64,000 nt of DNA from Patiria miniata. Its lineage: Eukaryota; Echinodermata; Asteroidea; Valvatida; Asterinidae. Below the pieces are notes generated by a model, which was not told the DNA's origin, ran no database searches, and saw nothing but the letters and a program-made list of their open reading frames with translations. Shown here in pieces: positions 1 to 13,200 of this stretch (positions are counted from its first letter, which is position 1; every line of letters starts with the position of its first letter). The stretch lies in NCBI RefSeq assembly GCF_015706575.1, contig NW_024037053.1, forward strand, positions 3,224,001 through 3,288,000, written 5' to 3'. A program made the translations under genes and the position numbers.

Positions 1-1850
1 GGAAAGATGCCTAAGGTAACCCTGAATACATTTTAATTGGATTTGGGAACAGATGTGCCTTTTAAAGAAAATTTGGTGGAAAATTTCAGACCAAAACGGT
101 GAAAATTCGTTTTTATTTTTAGGTATTTCCTCACCCCAAAACCGATGATTTTTGCCTAAATCTGCTTAAATATTAATGTTTGAATATTGATTCATGCTCC
201 ACTCGTCTCCACAGCAATTTTTGCGTTGTTTTGAGAAAAGTCAATTTTTGGCCAAATTTTGATAAAAATGTAAGGCTAACCCCTTTTTTTTTTTTCAATT
301 TTGGCCAAAAAATGAAATTCCTTGAAACTTGCAGGAAAGATGCCTAAAGTAACCCTGAATACATTTCAATTCGATTTGGGAACAGATGTGCCTTTTAAAA
401 GAAAATTTGGTGGAAAATTTCGGACAAAAACGGTGAAAATTCGTTTTTATTTTTAGGTATTTCCTCACCAAAAAACCGATGATTTTTGCCTAAATCTGCT
501 TAAATATTAATGTTTGAATATTGATTCATGCTTAACTCGTCTCCACAGCAATTTTTGCGTTGTTTTGAGAAAAGTCAATTTTTGGCCAAATTTTGATAAA
601 AATGTAAGGCTAACCCCTTGTTTTTTTTTCATTTTTGGCCAAAAAATGAAATTCCTTGAAACTTGCAGGAAAGATGCCTAAAGTAACCCTGAACACATTC
701 CAATTGGATTTGGGAACAGATGTGCCTTGGAAAAGAAAATTTGGTGGAAAATTTCGGACAAATACGGTGAAAATTCGTTTTTATTTTTAGGTATTTCCTC
801 ACCAAAAAACCGATGATTTTTGCCTAAATCTGCTTAAATATTAATGTTTGAATATTGATTCATGCTCCACTCGTCTCCACAGCATTTTTTGCGTTGTTTT
901 GAGAAAAGTCAATTTTTGGCCAAATTTTGATAAAAATGTAAGGCTAACCCCTTGTTTTTTTTTCAATTTTGGCCAAAAAATGAAATTCCTTGAAACTTGC
1001 AGGAAAGATGCCTAAAGTAACCCTGAATACATTTCAATTCGATTTGGGAACAGATGTGCCTTGCAAAAGAAAATTTGGTGGAAAATTTCGGACAAAAACG
1101 GTGAAAATTCGTTTTTATTTTTAGGTATTTCCTCACCAAAAAACCGATGATTTTTGCCTAAATCTGCTTAAATATTAATGTTTGAATATTGATTCATGCT
1201 CCACTCGTCTCCACAGCATTTTTTGCGTTGTTTTGAGAAAAGTCAATTTTTGGCCAAATTTTGATAAAAATGTAAGGCTAACCCCTTGTTTTTTTTTTAA
1301 TTTTGGCCAAAAAATGAAATTCCTTGAAACTTGCAGGAAAGATGCCTAAGGTAACCCTGAACACATTCCAATTGGATTTGGGAACAGATGTGGCTTGGAA
1401 AAGCAAATTTGGTGGAAAATTTCGGACAAAAACGGTCAAAATTCTTTTTTATATTTAGGTATTTCCTCACCAAAAAACCGATGATTTTTTCCTAAATCTG
1501 CTTAAATATTAATGTTTGAATATTGATTCATGCTCCACTCGTCTCCACAGCAATTTTTGCGTTGTTTTGAGAAAAGTCAATTTTTGGCCAAAAAATGAAA
1601 TTCCTTGAAACTTGCAGGAAAGATGCCAAAGGAAACCCTGAACACATTCCCATTCGATTTGGGAACAGATGTGCCTTGGAAAAGAAAAATTGGTGGAAAG
1701 TTTCGGACAAAAATGGTCAAAATTCCTTTTAATTTTTAGGGATTTCTTTAACAAAAAAATGGATGATTTTTGCCTAAAATTTAGGACAGAACTTGCTTGT
1801 CCTTTGGAGAAAAGGCAGTTGTTGGCCACATTTTATGAAAAAACCATCTA
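1..1850. repeat. 334-bp satellite array, about 5.5 copies, continues off the left edge
   Basis: Copies begin with GGAAAGATGCC at 1, 334, 668, 1002, 1336 and 1617. The spacing is 333-334 bp except for the last interval, where about 53 bp are missing. Each unit is AT-rich and contains conserved blocks such as TTTAGGTATTTCCTCACC and CTCGTCTCCACAGCA. Copies differ by scattered substitutions, with more decay in the final copy. Open frames here are short and follow the repeat, so I see no gene. The array is cut by the window start, so its full length is unknown. Confidence 0.95.
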
Positions 1851-2174
1851 AAAGAAGTTTCGCTTGCTGTTATAACAAAAAGGAATTAAGGCATGGTGGA
1901 CACAAACAGGCATTTTGTTTTCGTTTATTGACGCAAACACCTAATTGAAAAATTGTAATGTGACATCATAAAAGATCAAACAGAAGTCATATATTATTTA
2001 ACATTCAAGAATAACAATTTCAAGTAAGTTACCTCTTATTCTTTACTAAATCTACCAATTCTACAATCTACATTCCGGCTTTAAGTAGAACATTGAACTA
2101 ATTTGGATCAAGCTCAAGATTAAAAATATGTTGAATACTTTGGCAAATTGTGTTTTACTCGTCTGTACAGCAGC
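1851..2174. other. Unassigned AT-rich spacer
   Basis: Between the two satellites I see no gene, tRNA-like sequence or clear repeat. Confidence 0.5.
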
Positions 2175-2860
2175 TGTAGGAGCATACTGTTTCTGTATGT
2201 GCAGGATATGAACTTCAAACTTGGTATGTTTGTTGGTCCTGTAGTCTCCCAGAAGCCCATTAAAGTTGGACCCTGAAGGAGCATACTGTGTCTACCATGA
2301 CCTTTCATGTGTGTATGTATGTGCCTGTGTCACACGTTGGTATGTGCAGGATATGAACTTCAAACTTGGTATGTACGTTGGTCCTGTAGTCTCCCAGAAG
2401 CCCATTAAAGTTGGACCCTGAAGGAGCATACTGTGTCTGCCATGACCTTTCATGTGTGCCTGTATGTACCTGTCACACGTTTGTATGTGCAGGATATGAA
2501 CTTCAAACTTGGTATGTTCGTTGGTCCTGTAGTCTCCCAGAAGCCCATTAAAGTTGGCCCCTGAAGGGGCATACTGTGTCTACCATGACCTTTCATGTGT
2601 GTATGTATGTGCCTGTGTCACACGTTGGTATGTGCAGGATATGAACTTCAAACTTGGTATGTACGTTGGTCCTGTAGTCTCCCAGAAGCCCATTAAAGTT
2701 GGACCCTGAAGGAGCATACTGTGTCTGCCATGACCTTTCATGTGTACCTGTATGTACCTGTGTCACACGTGGGTATGTGCAGGATATGAACCTCAAACTT
2801 GGTAAGTACGTTGGTCTTTACGTCTCCCAGAAGCCCATTAAAGTTGGACCCCATGAAACA
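2175..2860. repeat. 145-bp tandem repeat, about 4.6 copies
   Basis: The marker AGGATATGAACTTCAAACTT recurs at 2203, 2348, 2491 and 2636, with a one-base variant at 2781, giving intervals of 145, 143, 145 and 145 bp. Each unit includes CTCCCAGAAGCCCATTAAAG and a GT-rich stretch. Copies are highly similar. Short open frames on both strands follow the repeat and are not taken as genes. Confidence 0.94.
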
Positions 2861-3957
2861 TCAATTCCATTATTGTTAAAACAAAAGAAATTGCAGCCAT
2901 AAAACGTCACGGACTTAATGCTCATTGCCATTAAGACAATTTTTACGTGTAATTATTGAATGTTTAATAATTTTTATCAAGGTAGCACTATAAGTCGTCA
3001 AAAAAATGGCCCTCCTTTTAAATATAATTTAAACATTTACAATTAATTACAGAATTCTAAAAGTGGAAATTGGGAATGTTGACCATTAAGTTACCCTGCT
3101 TTGAGGAAAAAAGATATTAATTTGTATCACTTGTTAATGTGGCTCATTCCGAAATGTACAAGGTGTAATAACTGCACTTATCTCCAAGCAAACATGTATC
3201 TGCGATCCTGATTGGTTGATCCATGGCAACAACAGCGTGATATTATACTGTCGGTCCATATCGCACCCTGCGTATTGCGCTATTCCAAGATTCGAGTGCA
3301 ATTCCAGCTGCATGCGCTAAGCTGACAAAAGGTTCGTGTTAAGCGTATAAGTTCCAACTTAACAGTGCGTCAAGTTTGCTGGAAGATAAATTTGTTATCG
3401 CGCTCGCGGAACACCGAAAATGTAGTACGTCTGTTTCCTACATATCGCTCAGCCTTCAGCCTCATGGTGTGTAGGACACAGACGTACAACATTATTCTGT
3501 GTTCTACTTGCACATGCGGGATGATTATAAAATACAGCCACAATATTAGCATTTTTAAAAGAATTACATGTATAGACAGAGAATATAACTTGATCATACT
3601 TAAACATAGGATCTTTTTTTGTGTAGTGCATTTTTTTGTTTGAAGCAACAAAATTGCTCAAAATCTTAACAAGGGCGCATAAAAAAACAACTTTTTAAAA
3701 GTTTCAGCTCAGTGGATACTAAACAATTTGAAAAATACAGAGAAAACGTATGAAATTTTTTTTTGGTCTTCTAACTGGATTTTGTTGCTAACCCACGAAA
3801 AAAAGTGTGCCAATAAGGATACCTTCTTAAACACCATCAATGAATGTTTTCTTCCGAACGACATCATGAGTTATTTCACAGGGTATTTGGTACAAGTCAT
3901 ATCTTCACTTTGGGCAAATGTTTTCTCGTGGAATCACTGCAAATATTCCTACGCGCC
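2861..3957. other. Region downstream of MSH5, no gene recognised
   Basis: This holds the presumed 3' untranslated region and flank of MSH5. At about 3625-3720 there is a fragment resembling the 0.5-kb TIR family seen at 32880, 57424 and 59036 (GAAGCAACAAAATTGCTCAA followed by a related stretch). Open frames of 60-95 codons occur on both strands but show no domain or splice context. Confidence 0.45.
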
Positions 3958-3963
3958 TTTAAT
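3958..3963 (-). terminator. Possible polyadenylation signal of MSH5 (ATTAAA)
   Basis: On the minus strand the hexamer ATTAAA lies about 76 nt after the MSH5 stop codon. It is the common second-best poly(A) signal. No AATAAA is closer. Hexamers like this are frequent in AT-rich DNA, so the call is weak. Confidence 0.25.
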
Positions 3964-4038
3964 AAAAACTTTAAACCAACTCGTGGAATCTACCTATATT
4001 AACAACCCAAGTGTCAAAGCCACAGGCTTCACACCCCA

Positions 4039-4209
4039 TCACTGGGAGTTAGGAAGGATTTTGTCTCGAAGGAACTCCGTCACGTTGGTATGTTCCAAGT
4101 CGAGTTTGAGGAAGACGTCGGCAATGTCCTGGCACTTCTGGAACTGGCTGTCGATGCTCTCTGCGTTGACGCGGTGGATCGGTTTACTCTGGGCTAGCAG
4201 GTCGGTCAC
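4039..4209 (-). CDS. MSH5: MSH5 last coding exon (residues 747-802 and stop)
   Basis: Starts after acceptor CTGGACAG in phase 0 and ends at TGA (4041-4039). It encodes [14 protein letters not shown] at the start and [15 protein letters not shown] near the end, the C-terminal tail that follows the MutS helix-turn-helix in MSH5. Its length matches the vertebrate tail (human ends about five residues later). An inverted-repeat element begins only about 30 bp upstream of the acceptor. Confidence 0.95.
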   Translation of the reverse strand: MTDLLAQSKPIHRVNAESIDSQFQKCQDIADVFLKLDLEHTNVTEFLRDKILPNSQ

Positions 4210-7200
4210 CTGTCCAGGATTTTAGACAACAGTCAAAGCTAAACAGGGTGAGTAAAAATAAACGAAACCCAAATGTTGGGACCATTGTTTTAGTGAAGTT
4301 CTGCATGTAGCACTTTCAAAATCTAGGATATGAAAGCCCAACTCATAAGCTTTCTTTTAGTACAAGAATCATTCAAATCACTCATGTACTTTTCAAGTTA
4401 TGGAATTTTAAACAACCACCGTTTTAAGGTTCTGTTCACGGATCACAAAAAAGTTAAGTGTTCTTTCAGTACAACGAAAACAAATCACATAGGGATGTGT
4501 GTGAATTGTTTTCGTTTTGCTGAAAGAACACACACCTTTTTGTGATCCGTGGACAGAACTTTAAAACGGTGGTTGTGTTTAAAATTCCGTAACTTGAAAA
4601 GTACATGAGTGATTTGAATGATTCTTGTACTAAAAGAAAGCACTTGAATTGGGCTTTCATGTCCTAGATTTTGAAAGTGCTACATGCAAAACTTCACTCA
4701 AACAAAAGTCCCGACATTTGGGTTTCGTTTTTTTTGGACTCACCCTGTATAGACTCATCAAAATCTAATGATAACTTTAATTTGTTTTGGGCTCGAGGAC
4801 TAACCAGTGTCCTCTCTTAACCTATCTCACTGACAACTGCAAAATGAGACGGCACTGGGCACAGGCCGTAGCGGAGAAAAATGTAAAAAGCTGATTGAAG
4901 GTGATTTTTTCGATATTCAGATTTACTGATAGCTTTGGATATGACTACCGCACATATTTTTAAAAAATAGTATAAAAGTGTCTTTAAGGAAAATCAATTG
5001 CGTTCTTTCATTTTCATGACTGCAAAACTCTAAAGGCAGTCTCAGTATTTTACTTTTTGACTTGTCGATAAGTGCAAACTTTAAACAGCCATAACTTGTC
5101 AACGGAACGCCCGAATGAAGGAGACTTTTATTCTCTTTCCTAATACCCACAAACACTCAGTTTGACCTCTGCCTAGTTGTGTTTCATTTTACCAGAACGT
5201 CTCACAAATGAAGAATGATGACCGTTGTGATTACCTGTTTGCCACGTTTGAGCAGCTCCTCAGGTAAGCCTGCCTGGGCTGCGATGTGACTGGCATAGCT
5301 ATGGTCAGCGTGGCCTTCTATCAACTGGTAAAGGAAGACCATCTCATCTCCGTTTTGAAGTACCTCCATGGTCTGAAGTAGACAGACACAAAACATCAGT
5401 TAATTACTGTGCTTTCTGACAGAGTTGTAAGTTAGTCATTGCTAGTCATCACAAGAGGTTGCAAGTCATAACTGGTCATCACAAGTCACTACTAATCATC
5501 ATAAGCCATCATAAGTGGACACTAGTCATCACAAGTCATCACAAGTGTTCATAAGCCATCAAAAGCAGTCACACATCATCTCTAGTAAGCACAGGTCATT
5601 ACAAGTCACCACAATTCATCGCAAGTCACAAAAAGTCATCACAAGTCGCGCTACACATCATCACAAGTGTTCATAAGCCATCAGAAGCAATCACAAGTCA
5701 TCACAAATTATCACTAGTAATCACAGGTCATTTCAAATCACCACAAGTAATCTTAAGTCACAGAAAGTCGTCACAAGTCATCACAAGTGTTCTTAAGTCA
5801 TCGCAAGCCATCAGTAGATATCACAAGTCATCACAAGTCATCACAAGTCATCACTAGTCATCACTAGTCATCACTAGTCATCACGAGTCATCACGAGTCA
5901 TCACGAGTCATCACAAGTCATCACAAGTCATCACAAGTCATCACTAGTCACCACAAGTGTTCTTAAGTCATCGCAAGCCATCAGTAGACATCACAAGTCA
6001 TCACAAGTCATCACTAGTCATCACAAGTCATCACTAATCATCACTAGTCATCACAAGTCACCACAAGTGTTCTTAAGTCCTCAAAAGCCATCAGTAGACA
6101 TCACAAGTCATCACAAGTCATCACAAGCCATCAGTAGACATCACAATTCATCACAAGTCATCACAAGCCATCAGTAGACATCACCCTCTACCACACCCCC
6201 TCCCCACCCTCTTTACCTGGTAGGTCAGTTCCTGTGACTGAGGCAACAAGCTCTGCTTGACGATGCTGTGGAAGTGTGACGATACCAAGACGTGGGGGCA
6301 CAACGTCCCCCTGCCCAGCCAGTGCTTCAGGCTGGCACACAGCAAGGCAATGCCGTCCACTGCCTCGGTGCCTTTGCCAAACTCATCTACGATGACTAGT
6401 GACTTGGCCGTGGCGTTATTCAGTGCTAGAGCCATCTGCGAAACAAGATTTTTGACACACAAAAAATGCACTTTGAACATGAGACACGCCTTACAAAAAT
6501 CCCATCACAAACATGGACCCACTTATTAAATTTAATTGTCTGATCAAAATATGACCTGCACCATAAAAATTATCCAGATATCGCCACAACTTTTTTTTCT
6601 TCACAACCATGCAAAATTGAAAAGAATTCACATTAATTCAGCAACTTGGAACTGTGAAGTGAACAATTTTGTTTCAAAAATGAGGAAATTCACTGCGATT
6701 TTGTGAAATGATAATTTTTTCAGGAATATTACCAAAATTAGAAACCTCAACCAGAAGTTATGCAATCTACAAAATAACCTTCACGTGGCTAAGATTTTCA
6801 TATTTTGATTGTTTAAAACTACATGAAAGCTGCGAGTAAGATCTTATTCCGGGTTTGCTCGTACTTGTTCTAGACAGCCTCCACATCAAAACTTATGATC
6901 TGATAAAAGATAAGTTTGCGAAACTCAATTTTGCGTCTTCGCAATGCGAAGGTTTTCAGAGATTGTTTGGTAAATTTCAATGACGAATTTTCTGACCTGG
7001 TTGATATCGAGCATGAACGTTGAGAGGCCGATGGAGACCGACTCCAGGGTTTGGACTCGGGTGTAGATGCCATCAAGCATGCCGATGGTGGCGCCCTCTG
7101 CTGGCACAAAACTGCCAATGTGACTCATGAACGCGATCACTCCCGCCTAGAAATAAACAGTAAGAGTATTTCTGGAGTGAATTTTCCTTTAAAATGTAAT

Positions 7201-10200
7201 AGGATTGACGGCATTCAGAAATGTCCAACATAAGTCTGGTCATAATTCTCCCCCAGCCAGTGTTGCAGTGCTGGTACTCGTACTCAAGAACCTTTTTTTT
7301 TTTACTCGTACTCATCAAAATGTGCTCGTACTCATTATTACAGAACTCGTACTCATGACAAAGTACTTGTACTCATGACAAAGTACTCGTACTCGTGACA
7401 AAATACTCGTACTCATGACAAAATACTCGTACTCATGACAAAATACTCGTACTCATGACGAAATACTCTTACTCATGACCAAATACTCGTACTCATGACA
7501 AAATACTCGCACTCATGACCAAATACTCGTACTCATGACAAAATACTCGCACTCATGACGAAATACTCGTACTCATGACAAAATACTCGTACTCATGACG
7601 AAATACTCGTATTCATGACAAAATACTCGTACTCATGACGAAATACTCGCACTCATGACCAAATACTCGTACTCATGACAAAATAGTTGTACTCATGACA
7701 AAATACTCGTACTCATGACGAAATACTCGTACTCATGACCAAATACTCGCACTGATGACCAAATACTCGCACTCATGACCAAATACTCGCACTCATGACC
7801 AAATACTCGTACTCATGACCAAATACTCGTACTCATGACGAAATACTCGCACTCATGACCAAATACTCGTACTCATGACAAAATACTCGCACTCATGACG
7901 AAATACTCGTACTCATGACAAAATACTTGTACTCATTACAAAATAATCGTACTCATGACGAAATAATCGTACTCATGACCAAATACTTGTACTCATGACA
8001 AAATACTCGTACTCCTGACGAAATACTCGCACTCATGACCAAATACTCGTACTCATGACAAAATAGTTGTACTCATGACAAAATACTCGTACTCATGACA
8101 AAATAGTTGTACTCATGACAAAATACTCGTACTCATGACAAAATACTTGTACTCATGACAAAATAGTTGTACTCATGACAAAGTACTTGTACTCATGACC
8201 AAATACTCGTACTCATGACAAAATACTTGTACTCATGACAAATTACTCGTACTCATGACAAAGTGCTTGTACTCACCCGTACTCATGGAAATGTACCGGA
8301 CTACAAAAGTCCACCCCCAAGATTTCAACTTTGACAGCACTAGTTTACTCTGCAGAATTGACAAACCTGTTTAAGGTAGACACTCTTCCCGCTGGCGTTG
8401 GGACCGGTCAGGAACTTCATCTTGCCGAACTTTCCCCCGGAGTACGTATCATTGGGCACAAAGGGCGAGACGCACAGCTCCTGCAGTGGGTGCCTGCCTC
8501 CGGTGATGTGGATGATGTTGTCCTCGGTGAGATCTGGCCGGGTGTAGTTCTGGTCTTTGGCTGCTGCTGCAAAGGACAACAGACTGAAAAAAAAGGGGAG
8601 TTTGGAGGTAAGGGTCGGTTCATTCTTCATGCGAATGCGAAGCAGATTTGACGTCATGAAACACTCGGTGAAATTTGCCCGAGTTGAAGTATGTTCAACT
8701 TTTGCGAATACCCAACACAAATACTTGCCATTACGATACAAATTCGTGTTCGCTTTCGCGCAGAGAACGAACCAGGCTTAACGTGATGGAATGAACTATC
8801 TCTTCCAGTTGAATCACTTCCATAACTGTTATCTCTCAAGAATGTGATTCGAACTTCGAAAATATATTGTAGCAGCACTGTGCCAACTAGCGGGAGTGTG
8901 GCCTAGTGGTTAGGATTCGTGACTTGTGATCAGAGGGTCAGGGGTTCGAATCCAGCTGCTGGCCAAATGTTGTGTCATTGGGCAAGCTACTTCACCCCAC
9001 TTGCCTCTCTCCATCCAAGAGTATAGATGAATATTAGCATTAACTGGGGAGCAACCTGCGATGGACTTTATCCTATTTTCTGCCATATAAGCGAGGAGCA
9101 GTCTTTATAATGTTACTTGATTTAGAGAGGGATATAGGATGTTTCTCAACTTACCAGTCTAGCTCTGCCGCATGCTGCATGACCGTAAAGAGCACCTCAG
9201 ATCTCTCCAGGATGGAGTTCTGAAGCCGGTGCATTATCTGGGTCTCTAGATCTGGAACGAGATACAAGATGTATTCAATTGGTGAAAAGTTCGGTGCAAA
9301 TGAGAAAATGGACCGATATTGAAGGACCACTGGGCACTGTATTGCCTCTTGCCGCACACTGGTATGCATAGACTACAGCGAACAGCGAACAGCATGCAGG
9401 AACAGGTGAAACATCCTTCGCACATGCTCAAGTAGTGGCGGTGCTATTGGGATGTCTCCCCCCCCCCCAAGTTTTTCTGTCCTCCCCCCACGTTGTCTGA
9501 TTCTTTGTAGAGATTAATTCTGTTTTCCCCCTCTCTGTTCAGAACCAGAACTATAGTAGTGGTTGTTTTATTCATACCTGCTATTGCAATACTTGCGCCT
9601 TAGCTTTTGGAAATCAGATTTTATTTAGAGCGCCCCCCAAAAAATCTTCTTTGCCCCCCACTTGCCACTCCAAATTGTAGAGCCACTTCTCTCAAGCTAA
9701 TTTAAAGAGTAATTCAAATTTCAGAAACGATACTGAAATTTCACTAATTTGCAACAATTTTACCACAGTCTCATCTTTGATTCGAATTAAAGAGAAATTC
9801 AAATTTCAGAAACGATACTGAAATTTCACTAATTTGCAACAATTTTACCACAGTCTCATCTTTGATTCGAATTAAAGAGAAATTCAAATTTCAGAAACGA
9901 TACTGAAATTTCACTAATTTGCAACAATTTTACCACAGTCTCATCTTTGATTTGAATTAAAGAGAAATTCAAATTTCAGAAACGATACTGAAATTTCACT
10001 AATTTGCAACAATTTTACAACAGCCTCATCTTTGAATCGAATCAACACACATGCACGTATAAATTCTACCCAAACTTTGCCTATTTTTCTTTTTTTTCAT
10101 TGGGAGGGGGAAGGGGGCTGTCCCAGGATATAACAGGCAATTGTGTTCAATTTTCTGGGCTCTTCTTCTTGGAATAAATGGTATCAGTTGTCAAATTCTT

Positions 10201-13200
10201 TTTTATTTTACCTGTTATTTCACACTGAGTGTCGCCGAGCTTCACATCCAGAGCTGAAACCACAAAGAAATTTACAATAAGTGTTTACTGTCATTAAATT
10301 GCCAACATTATATGCGGTAATCAGTGGCACATTCTTGTTTACATTTACTTAGAGCAGGGACAACTACCGTTATGTGAAGGATTTTTTTTTTTTTTTAGAA
10401 ATCTAAGGTTGTTAAAGTTAAAACTTAAAAAGGGAGATGTTTCTAAAAGACGCAAGTGAGCAATAAATATGTAAAGTACCGTAATTTTCGGAATATAAGC
10501 CGCGCGGCGTATAAGCCGCAGTACGCAAAAATCTGCAAATTAAGATTTGAAGTCGGCGTATAAGCCGCACCGGCGTATAAGCCGCACCGACCGCAGTGGT
10601 TTCAATTTTGTAAGGCCTCCAAATTCTAGTAAAAATGCTCTGAACCAGTTCCATTTACACTACGAAAGCTATGAAAAGGGCCACAAAAGTTATATCAAAT
10701 CATTCACAGTTGATACTCTTACAATAATACAAACAAATATGGAAATTGATGATGAGAAATAAACACCGGGAATTACTGCCGGCTGCACCGTCCGGTCCCC
10801 GGCCTTGAACGTTAGCGCATAGCGCCGGCAAATGATAACATTTTCCCCCAGCACTTGAGATATGTAACCCACCGTGTGTCGTCTGACTGGAGGCTACAAA
10901 TGCTGCTTTGTGGCAACAGATGCTGATTTGTTTTGTCCTAAGAATAAACAGGTCCGTTTTTAGAACAAAACGTATCAAATTGTTGTGATTACTAACGTCA
11001 AAATTCAAGTTGCGATCGTAACTTTCTTCGAAAATAGTCAACACGATGCTGAAAATTTTATGGACGAATCCATTCATTTTGTAAGGGGTGATTTTTAGCC
11101 CCTGCTTTGAGTTTTACATCGTTTCTTGAATACATTTCAAGAAAAAAAATTATATTTTTTCTGTTTTTAAACAGCAGAAATATTGGTAATTATTGTTCCC
11201 AAGAAAGTACACCCCTTTATTACAACAAATGGTGTGGTCCATGGGAAAGGTATGCAGCATGCATGCAGCACTGCACTAGACTAGAATCATGTACGGCCGG
11301 TTGTCGATGTCGATGTCAAAGAGACAGCTTTCGCTAGCGCTAGCCGTACTTTTTACCGCTCGATACCTTTTCGTTGGACGTGCTTTCGGTTTGTTTATGA
11401 CTTTCTTAATTGATGATTTATTTCAGCAACAGATCATTCCTTATACCAGTACATTAAATATACATTTGAATATCATTTTTATTCTTCACGGCTCGGCGTA
11501 TAAGCCGCCCTGTGTATAAGCCGCAGTAAAAATTTTCATGTGCAAATTCAACGTATAAGCCGCGGCTTATATTCCGAAAATTACGGTACTGTTTTTCTGA
11601 TGTAATTGATCAAGAGCTATAGTCTTCGGCTAAAAGTTACGCACACTAACTCATTTGTTTCCGTGCAATACTTTGTATACATTTCTCTGATAGCAATTAC
11701 GACATAAATTTTTATTTATACAAATATATATCAGCCATATACCTTTAGTGCTGGCACTCTTGTAGTGGACCATGTTGTTGGAAAGAAACTAAAAGTAAAA
11801 CCAACAAAACAAAAATAGATCAGCAACGTATAACTACGTCCCTGGATTGACACTGCATGGAAGCTACACTATTATGACACGTTACACTCACTGTGTCGAC
11901 ATACATGCACACATGCTTACTACATAATCCTACACAAAACTTGTGACAAAATACACACATATTTTTTTTTCGTGAACAACAGTCCCCAAGAGTTTTACGT
12001 ACCACAAACTCCAGTCCTGGGACACTGAAATCCTTTTCCTGCTGCATTTTGGACGTACATGAAATCGCAAGAAGGTACCCCAGCTGAAAAGAAACACAAA
12101 ATGATCCATTCAAAAATCCAGGGTTGTGCTAAAACTCACAAATAAATATGCAAATTTTTTTTTTTATTAATTCATGTCTTTTATTCATTAATCAACAACA
12201 AAAAGACATGGGGGAAACCTAGAACATCATGAACATGAAAGACGAATCAAAAGAAACAGTCTAAATGTCAATGAAGCAAGGTACTAGAAATTGAAAAAAA
12301 AATTAGAACAAGAAAAGCATAAACCAGGAAATAATGATTGCTTGGCTAGGTCAAGGGAAAATTGTTGATTTGGATGGGCGATAAGAAAGAATATCTTAGT
12401 CCTGAGAATCAATCCAAACAGGGCTGTATTTTGAGTAGAAGATAACGAAGGATGAGACCAGTGCTGTTTTTGACAGGTGAGTGGTGAGTTGCCTTATTTC
12501 GGTTTTTGTCATCAGATTGAATAGAGAGCGGATATGTGTTAAAAACAGCATCGATAAAAGTTTCAGAAAAGGAGGCTTTCACACACGGAATTAAAGCTCA
12601 GGTAACCAGAGCATTGTCAATGCCACTTGTTCCCCTGAAGTAGAGAGATGGGGTGTACCACCCCTAGTATCCTCTCTCTTGTCACCTGGGTGGGGAGAGG
12701 GTAGGGGCGAGGCAAGAAAGGAGGGGGAAGGATAAGTTCTTCCTGGCCATAACCGGAGTTATGAAGACGGTCAGAGAATACTGACCGGAACGTCGAGTTT
12801 ATACCTCTGGTTCTTTTCAGAACCATTCTCTTTAGTTGAGAAATTATTCGCACATGGTGTTTCCGCACACCTTATATTATTTAGTATCTCCACCATGCAA
12901 AGCCTCGAATCTAACATAACCAGGGTCTTTCCAATGTCACTATTCCCCTGTGGTAGTTAGAGGGGATGTAGCACTCCTGGCGTCCTCCCTCTTGTCACCT
13001 GGGTGGGGAAAAGGGCAGGGGGAGGTCAGAGAGGGAGGGGGAAATGGGGGGTGGGGGGATTTTGAGGTTTCCCAGTCATAATCAGAGCCTTGCCAATGCC
13101 CTGGTATTCACCTGTGGTAGGTAGATGACGTTGCACTCCTCAATATCTGAGCTGAGTCGGTTGAGTTCCTCTCTGGCCACCTGGGTCATTAGGTCTGGTA

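Noticed and set aside
3728..4225. 165-codon open frame on the plus strand
   Set aside because: It overlaps the last MSH5 exon in antisense; the minus-strand reading matches a conserved family with correct splice site and stop.
5440..8285. CRISPR array
   Set aside because: Repeats are directly contiguous without unique spacers and lie in introns of an animal gene; these are minisatellites.
12735..12830. Hammerhead ribozyme of a Penelope-like element
   Set aside because: GGAACGTC looks like part of a hammerhead core, but the required CTGANGA box and stems I-III cannot be placed.
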